From the NCBI GenBank assembly GCA_945885645.1, contig CAMCYV010000033.1, positions 1-10,467 of the forward strand: a DNA stretch of 10,467 bases, given 5' to 3'. Shown in pieces: positions 6,437 through 10,467 of this stretch. Positions within the stretch are counted from its first letter, which is position 1. Each line of letters starts with the position of its first letter. A program made the position numbers and the translations under genes. A model generated the notes under the pieces. The model saw nothing but the letters and a program-made list of their open reading frames with translations. It did not search any database and was not told where the DNA came from. The DNA comes from Bifidobacterium breve. Lineage in GTDB: Bacteria > Actinomycetota > Actinomycetes > S36-B12.

Positions 6437-6658
6437 ATGGACGTCAACATTGGAGTTCAACATGTTGCGCGCGACATTTCACTTGAGACCGACGAAAGCG
6501 CCGAATCAATCACCGCCAAGGCAACAGAGGCAATTGGCTCGGGTTCACTTTTGAGCTTGACCGATACAAAAGGTCGAGTTGTGCTCGTTCCCGGTAGCAA
6601 GATTGCCTACATCGACCTTGGTCCAGCAGCCGGCCGTCGCGTTGGGTTTGGCAAATAG
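6437..6658 (+). CDS. DUF3107 family protein (TB9.4-like)
   Basis: A 73-residue protein of the actinobacterial DUF3107 family. The start MDVNIGVQHVARDI, the central LLSLTDTKGRVVLVPGSKIA and the end RRVGFGK match what I know of the family, including TB9.4 (Rv3208A) of mycobacteria. Length is normal. It is a small soluble protein with no signal or membrane segment; its biochemical role is not established. It probably has a role linked to the conserved neighbours (TetR, ferritin-like protein, RhlE helicase), but that is inference. It ends two bases from the stop of the convergent ferritin-like gene, so transcripts of the two must either overlap or be stopped by a factor-dependent mechanism. Confidence 0.9.
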   Translation: MDVNIGVQHVARDISLETDESAESITAKATEAIGSGSLLSLTDTKGRVVLVPGSKIAYIDLGPAAGRRVGFGK

Positions 6659-6660
6659 TA

Positions 6661-7356
6661 TTAGGCAGCTAAACCAAGATCGGCCATGCGCCGTGAATGG
6701 CTCTCAGTGAGTCGCGCCAACATGCGACCAATTTCAGCCAGATCAGCGCCTGGCCGGTCAACCCCACCAATAATGAGTGCGGCTAATGCATCACGCTCTG
6801 CCGCAACCCGCTGCGCTTGGGACAACGCTTCACCCACAAGCCTGCGCCCCCATAATGCCAAACGCCCTGCAACTTTAGGGTCCTCTTCGATTGCCGCGCG
6901 GATTCGTTCAACAACATAAGCTGCTTGAGTGAGGTCATCGCACACCTCCAGCACCAATTCACGGGTTCGCGGGTCGACATAGGAAGAAATCTCCCGATAG
7001 AAGTCAAGCGCGATTCCATCACCCACAAAAGCTTTCATGAGCCCCTCGAGCCAGTCGGTTGGTTTGGTCTTGGCGTGGAATTCTTCCAAGGTTTGCCGGA
7101 AAGGCTCCATTGCAATTTCAGGATCGGCGCCCAGTTCTACGAGTCGATTGCGCAATAAAATGAAATGACGGAACTCGGTAGTGGCCAACTCCCCCATGGA
7201 CGCTTTATCAGCAAATGATGGCGCCAGAATGCTGTCCGCGGCCATTCGCTCAAATGCGGTGAGTTCACTCACGGCCAGCACCGCGAGGAGATCAACCACC
7301 GCCGCCCGATATTGGGGGTCATTGGCTAACTCTTGCTCAATCGACTCCTGGGACAT
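6661..7356 (-). CDS. Ferritin-like (MiaE_2-type) protein
   Basis: A 231-residue, almost entirely helical protein resembling the actinobacterial ferritin-like family annotated as MiaE-like (tRNA hydroxylase fold), corresponding to Rv3210c by position. Possible metal ligands in the first half are Glu31 and Glu36 (ELTAFE) and the pair Glu61-x-x-His64 (EFRH). In the second half, DWLEGLMKAFVGDGIALDFY (101-120) is a family signature. The next expected ligand site, which I recall as D-T-G-H in homologues, reads D-L-T-Q here (141-144), so the histidine is replaced by glutamine. The protein closes with a helix containing WGRRLVGEALSQ. It may bind a di-iron centre, but activity on tRNA is not shown. 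It is convergent with DUF3107 and divergent from the helicase. The ATG at 7354-7356 has only a weak ribosome site. Confidence 0.85.
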   Translation of the reverse strand: MSQESIEQELANDPQYRAAVVDLLAVLAVSELTAFERMAADSILAPSFADKASMGELATTEFRHFILLRNRLVELGADPEIAMEPFRQTLEEFHAKTKPTDWLEGLMKAFVGDGIALDFYREISSYVDPRTRELVLEVCDDLTQAAYVVERIRAAIEEDPKVAGRLALWGRRLVGEALSQAQRVAAERDALAALIIGGVDRPGADLAEIGRMLARLTESHSRRMADLGLAA

Positions 7357-7509
7357 CGGTCCGAATCAACTCCGCTCGCATGTGGGTGTCGCACTTGCCT
7401 AGGGCTAGCCAAGCACCATAAGGGTATCGGGGTACCATAAAACCATTGAGCCACTCGCTCATGATCCCCGAAGCGGGCAGTTTCCCGCCTCATTAACACT
7501 GGAGTTCTT
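7357..7509. promoter_or_regulatory. Divergent control region between ferritin-like gene and helicase
   Basis: This 153-bp region must hold promoters for both flanking genes. Seen: ACCATAA repeated at 7415-7421 and 7434-7440, GGTACC at 7431-7436, TTGCCT at 7395-7400 as a possible -35 for the plus strand, a small hairpin GCGGG/CCCGC at 7473-7488, and GGAG at 7501-7504. An 11-codon ATG reading frame (7461-7496) lies in the helicase leader; there is no evidence that it is translated. No promoter can be fixed with confidence. Confidence 0.4.
7501..7504 (+). promoter_or_regulatory. Shine-Dalgarno sequence supporting a CTG start of the helicase
   Basis: GGAG followed by five bases and CTG at 7510. 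The helicase frame has no ATG, GTG or TTG between the upstream stop (7462-7464) and the ATG at 7657, so this site decides the proposed start. Confidence 0.55.
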
Positions 7510-9000
7510 CTGTCAACCACCATCGAAAGTCTGCCGGAAAATCCGGCTGAACACACGCCGGCCCAGCCCAAATCATTTGCTGAACTAGGCGCGCACCCAA
7601 AAATTGTTTCTGCACTCTCCGCAAAAGGGATCGACTTTGCCTTCCCGATTCAGGAAATGTGCATGTCAATGGCCCTTGATGGCCGCGACATTATTGGCCA
7701 AGCCAAAACGGGAACAGGTAAAACACTCGGCTTCGGCGTTCCGCTGCTACAACGGATGAGCATTCCTGGTGGCTTATCACCACAGGCACTTGTTGTCTGC
7801 CCAACCCGCGAACTCGCTTCACAGGTTGCATCGGATCTAACAATTGCCGGCAAGGATCTCGGGGTTCGTGTTCTCGCCGTGTACGGCGGCCGCGCAATTG
7901 AACCGCAAATTGATGCACTCAAATCCGGCATTGATGTCGTAGTCGGAACCCCAGGTCGAATCCTTGATCTTTCCAACCGTAGAGATCTTGACCTGAGCAG
8001 TGTCCGCGTACTCGTCATGGATGAAGCCGACGAAATGCTCGACATGGGTTTCCTCCCTGACGTTGAACGAATCGTCGCCATGCTCCCGACCGAGCGCCAA
8101 ACCATGTTGTTCTCGGCCACCATGCCAGGGCAGATCGTGAACCTGGCTCGCAGGTACATGACACAGCCAACCCACATCCGGGCAAGTGATCCACATGATG
8201 AAAGCGCAACCGTTGACTCGATTGAGCAGCATGTATGGCGCGCTCACCCAATGGACAAGATTGAACTCGTTGCCAAGATCATGCAGGCAGAGGGTCGCGG
8301 ACTCGTCATGATTTTCACGAGAACAAAAAGAAAAGCACAAAAGATTCACGATGAACTCACAGAACGAGGCTTTGCCGTGGGAGCCGTTCACGGTGACCTT
8401 GGCCAAGGTGCCCGTGAGCAAGCACTCCGCGCTTTTCGTGGCGGAAAAATTGACATTCTCGTGGCCACCGACGTTGCTGCCCGCGGAATTGACGTTGAAG
8501 GCGTAACCCACGTTATTAACTTTGAATGCCCAGAGGATGAAAAGGCATATCTGCATCGTGTCGGTCGCACTGGTCGCGCCGGTAATTCAGGTGTTGCGGT
8601 GACCCTCGTTGACTGGGAAGACGTTGCTCGTTGGCAAATGATTGACCGTGCACTCAAGCTCCCTTTCAAAGATCCCATTGAGACCTACTCAACGAGTGAT
8701 CACGTGTACACCGGTCTTGGAATTCCCCGAGACGCAACAGGCCGCTTGGCAAAGGATGATCAAACCCGAGCTGGGCTTGGCGCTGAAACCCTCGAGGATC
8801 TGGGCGGTAAGTCACCACAGCAAAAACCCCGGGCTCGCAAGCCTTCGGCTACTAGGTCAAGCAATAAGTCGAGCAACAGTTCTGGCGGTGGCTCGGCAAA
8901 AAAACCGCCCGCCGCTAAGCCAGAAGCTGATGCACCTAAGAAGGCTCCCGCCGGCAAAAGCCGTGAGCGTCGGCGGACTCGTAGTGGTGACGGAACTTAA
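7510..9000 (+). CDS. rhlE: DEAD-box ATP-dependent RNA helicase (RhlE-type)
   Basis: A DEAD-box RNA helicase of 496 residues counting from CTG 7510. Motifs: Q motif from Phe23 (FAELG) to PIQ (46-48), motif I AKTGTGKT (65-72), Ia PTRELA (98-103), Ib TPGR (147-150), II DEAD (171-174), III SAT (202-204), V ARGID (324-328), VI HRVGRTGRAG (349-358). All are intact. From about residue 450 a lysine-, serine- and proline-rich disordered tail probably binds RNA. Family roles are rRNA and mRNA remodelling, often in cold adaptation. The first ATG in frame (7657) would delete the Q motif, so the start must be upstream; the only candidate with a ribosome site is CTG 7510. Position next to the ferritin-like gene matches Rv3211. 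The gene overlaps the following ATPase gene. Confidence 0.9.
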   Translation: MSTTIESLPENPAEHTPAQPKSFAELGAHPKIVSALSAKGIDFAFPIQEMCMSMALDGRDIIGQAKTGTGKTLGFGVPLLQRMSIPGGLSPQALVVCPTRELASQVASDLTIAGKDLGVRVLAVYGGRAIEPQIDALKSGIDVVVGTPGRILDLSNRRDLDLSSVRVLVMDEADEMLDMGFLPDVERIVAMLPTERQTMLFSATMPGQIVNLARRYMTQPTHIRASDPHDESATVDSIEQHVWRAHPMDKIELVAKIMQAEGRGLVMIFTRTKRKAQKIHDELTERGFAVGAVHGDLGQGAREQALRAFRGGKIDILVATDVAARGIDVEGVTHVINFECPEDEKAYLHRVGRTGRAGNSGVAVTLVDWEDVARWQMIDRALKLPFKDPIETYSTSDHVYTGLGIPRDATGRLAKDDQTRAGLGAETLEDLGGKSPQQKPRARKPSATRSSNKSSNSSGGGSAKKPPAAKPEADAPKKAPAGKSRERRRTRSGDGT

Positions 9001-9358
9001 TTTCACACTCGAGATTGCGCGCATTCCCGAGTGTGCGCGCTTGGCACGTGCAGCGATCCTTGAGGCCTTGCCCGAAGGTGCAGGGCGTGACTCCCTCGAA
9101 GCTATCGCATCAGAGTTGGTCACGAACGCGTTTGTGCATGGAACCGGGCCAATCACTATGACGGTTGAGCGTCAGGGCAATGCATTGCACATTGCTGTCA
9201 CCAATCACGTACCGGACTCAGGAATTTCACTGACTCCCATGAACGTCACATCTGACTCTGATCATGGTCGAGGATTAGCACTGGTAGAACTGATGGCCGA
9301 AGCATGGGAATACTCAGTGATTGACTCGATACTTACGGTTCGCGCAACAGTTACCTAG
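8984..9358 (+). CDS. GHKL-type ATPase, anti-sigma factor/serine kinase-like
   Basis: A small stand-alone histidine-kinase-like ATPase domain (HATPase_c_2 class), about 124 residues, like RsbW/SpoIIAB-related regulators that bind sigma or anti-sigma-antagonist proteins. Visible motifs are the N box SELVTNAFVHG (Glu44, Asn48), a degenerate G1 box DSGIS (78-82) and the G2 box HGRGLALVELMAEAW (94-108). There is no sensor or membrane part. GTG at 8984 is chosen because GGCGGA lies six bases upstream; GTG at 8987 or 8963 are alternatives. It overlaps the end of the helicase gene by 17 bp in another frame, indicating co-transcription and coupled translation. No sigma factor or STAS antagonist is encoded within this window, so its partner is unknown. 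Confidence 0.8.
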   Translation: MVTELNFTLEIARIPECARLARAAILEALPEGAGRDSLEAIASELVTNAFVHGTGPITMTVERQGNALHIAVTNHVPDSGISLTPMNVTSDSDHGRGLALVELMAEAWEYSVIDSILTVRATVT

Positions 9359-9366
9359 CGCAAGCG

Positions 9367-10134
9367 TTACTGCGTAATGTAAGTAGCCCAGAGCAATAGC
9401 CCGGTGAAGAGTGTAACTCCCGCGGTAAACCAGCCCAATCGAGTGACATTGACATTGGGTAATTCCTCTCGGAACACGGTCATCAGGATGGCGCCGCCCA
9501 GAAAAGCCGTTGGGATTGCGACGAAGAGTTCATTGGGCGGTGGCGCAACGTCGGCCAAAATCAGCCCAGCAAAAAGGAATGCCGTGAGCACCCAACGGTC
9601 AGATCGAGCGAAATGCTCCGGGTGAGCACGCGCAAGGCCCCTATCGGTCAATATAAAGTGAAGCGACATGACAATCGCAAAGAGGATCGCGAAATCCGGG
9701 CCGATCTCAATTCTCTCTGGTGTCGTATAGGAAAAAATGAAACTCAAAATACCAACCGTGATGAGATGAGTGCGATAAAGAATCTCTGACCCGTTACCCA
9801 ACTCCACGGCCTTCGCATCAAATGCATAAAACACAACGAGGCCGATCAGTGCCACGAAAAACAATGAGGATTGGATAAACAAATCAGGAACTGCTTCTGC
9901 CACTGACACATTGGCAAAAGCACGTTCCCCATCAGCCAACTCAGGTAGCAAGTGGACAAAGACATATGCCACTGCAACACCACCCGAAAATGATGCGATG
10001 GATACCTGTCGTGACTTAGGGCTGTTCAGCAACCTACTGTCAAGAATGGCCGGAGCGAAGACGTGCGTCAGTGCCACGAAAACTGTCAGCCCAAGTGCGA
10101 GAAGCCACAATGCGGGGTTTTCGGCAAATTCCAC
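9367..10134 (-). CDS. ZIP-like multi-pass membrane protein
   Basis: A 255-residue membrane protein with about eight hydrophobic helices (roughly residues 8-28, 43-65, 86-106, 123-138, 147-163, 181-197, 203-222, 234-252), the number usual for ZIP metal transporters. The segment FSGGVAVAYVFVHLLPEL (49-66) resembles the second ZIP helix. In the fifth helix, where ZIP proteins carry a metal-binding histidine, MSLHFILTD (156-164) has one His and one Asp, and the HE motif of the next helix is missing. It may therefore be a distant ZIP relative without standard zinc transport. The start is GTG (10132-10134). TTTACT lies six bases upstream and could serve as a weak -10 element of a leaderless transcript. 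It follows the acyl-CoA dehydrogenase by 33 bp and converges on the GHKL ATPase with an eight-base gap. Confidence 0.7.
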   Translation of the reverse strand: MEFAENPALWLLALGLTVFVALTHVFAPAILDSRLLNSPKSRQVSIASFSGGVAVAYVFVHLLPELADGERAFANVSVAEAVPDLFIQSSLFFVALIGLVVFYAFDAKAVELGNGSEILYRTHLITVGILSFIFSYTTPERIEIGPDFAILFAIVMSLHFILTDRGLARAHPEHFARSDRWVLTAFLFAGLILADVAPPPNELFVAIPTAFLGGAILMTVFREELPNVNVTRLGWFTAGVTLFTGLLLWATYITQ

Positions 10135-10167
10135 TGTCGTAGTAAACCGTACCGCTCGCTGCTGGGA

Positions 10168-10467
10168 CTACTTCTTGACTTTGTAGTCCTCGAGCAGCCG
10201 TCGACCGATAATCATCCTTTGGATGTCAGCGGTACCTTCGCCAATCAGGAGCATTGGCGCTTCGCGGTAGAGACGCTCAATTTCATATTCCTTTGAATAC
10301 CCGTAACCACCGTGAATGCGGAAGGAGTCTTCGACTACTTCCTTGCAGTACTCGCTAGCGATGTATTTGGCCATTCCGGACTCGAGGTCATTACGAGCAC
10401 CGCTGTCCTTGAGCTTTGCGGCCATGACCATCATTTGATGGGCGGCCTCCACTTTTGTTGCCATGTC
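10168..10467 (-). CDS. Acyl-CoA dehydrogenase, C-terminal fragment
   Basis: The last about 100 residues of an acyl-CoA dehydrogenase; the gene continues beyond the right edge, so the start is not visible (the internal ATG at 10464 is not the start). It belongs to the FAD-dependent family that introduces a double bond at C2-C3 of acyl-CoA. The C-terminal helical domain is clear: AKYIASEYCKEVVEDSFRIH, GGYGYSKEYEIERLYREAP, then LLIGEGTADIQRMIIGRRLL. The Glu in IGEGT (10237-10239) occupies the position of the catalytic base of short- and medium-chain acyl-CoA dehydrogenases. Chain-length specificity cannot be judged from this part. A 33-bp gap separates it from the ZIP-like gene on the same strand; co-transcription is possible. 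Confidence 0.92.
   Translation of the reverse strand, partial: DMATKVEAAHQMMVMAAKLKDSGARNDLESGMAKYIASEYCKEVVEDSFRIHGGYGYSKEYEIERLYREAPMLLIGEGTADIQRMIIGRRLLEDYKVKK

Noticed and set aside
7415..7440. Direct repeat ACCATAA as an operator or repeat element
   Set aside because: Seven bases twice in an AT-richer promoter region is not enough to call a binding site.
7837..8556. Long open frame (239 codons) on the minus strand inside the helicase
   Set aside because: It lies antisense to the helicase, whose motifs are complete; the translation resembles no family and is explained by codon structure of the plus strand.
8642..8983. N-terminal extension of the GHKL ATPase inside the helicase
   Set aside because: The upstream 114 codons read the helicase gene in another frame, have no family resemblance, and the ATPase domain begins only after 8984.
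1..10467. Mobile elements, CRISPR arrays, phage genes or defence genes
   Set aside because: No transposase, integrase, repeat-spacer pattern, terminal repeats or known defence domains were seen; all genes look like vertically inherited actinobacterial ones.

Overview
The window looks like a chromosomal segment of a moderate-GC actinobacterium. The main evidence is a run of TetR regulator, DUF3107 protein, ferritin-like protein (opposite strand) and RhlE-type DEAD-box helicase, which matches the order I recall from mycobacteria (Rv3208, Rv3208A, Rv3210c, Rv3211) and other Actinobacteria. The Tad pilus genes are also of the actinobacterial type. Several genes appear to be leaderless, with a TANNNT element six bases before the start codon, which is common in this phylum. 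I cannot name a genus.

Layout. Positions 1-170 (minus) hold the first 56 codons of prfB (release factor 2), running off the left edge. Positions 206-4673 (minus) hold a compact tad operon. In transcription order it has the CpaF/TadA ATPase, TadB, TadC, a 59-codon pilin-like gene at 1428-1607, two TadE pseudopilins and a TadG/TadE-like protein. The genes overlap or nearly touch. Positions 4773-5687 (minus) hold an alpha/beta hydrolase, divergent from a TetR regulator (5738-6373, plus). DUF3107 follows on plus (6437-6658). A ferritin-like protein of the MiaE_2 type lies on minus (6661-7356), convergent with DUF3107 and divergent from the helicase. The helicase (plus, to 9000) appears to start at a CTG codon at 7510. 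It overlaps a small GHKL-type ATPase of the anti-sigma/serine kinase class (8984-9358). A ZIP-like multi-pass membrane protein (9367-10134, minus) and the C-terminal part of an acyl-CoA dehydrogenase (10168-10467, minus, cut by the right edge) complete the window.

How the parts relate. The tad genes encode the motor, the inner-membrane platform and small secreted subunits of a Flp/Tad pilus. A TadZ/CpaE partner and a prepilin peptidase are absent here and must be elsewhere if the machine works. The hydrolase/TetR pair shares a 50-bp divergent promoter region, so the regulator may control the hydrolase, itself, or both. The helicase and the GHKL ATPase are probably co-transcribed and translationally coupled, which would link RNA remodelling with a partner-switching type of regulator.

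I see no mobile element, CRISPR array, tRNA or rRNA, and no stretch of 300 bases without a gene. I found no clearly new multi-gene system. The observations most worth checking are the CTG start of the helicase, the shared leaderless promoter geometry, the easily missed pilin-like gene, and a substituted metal-ligand position in the ferritin-like protein.
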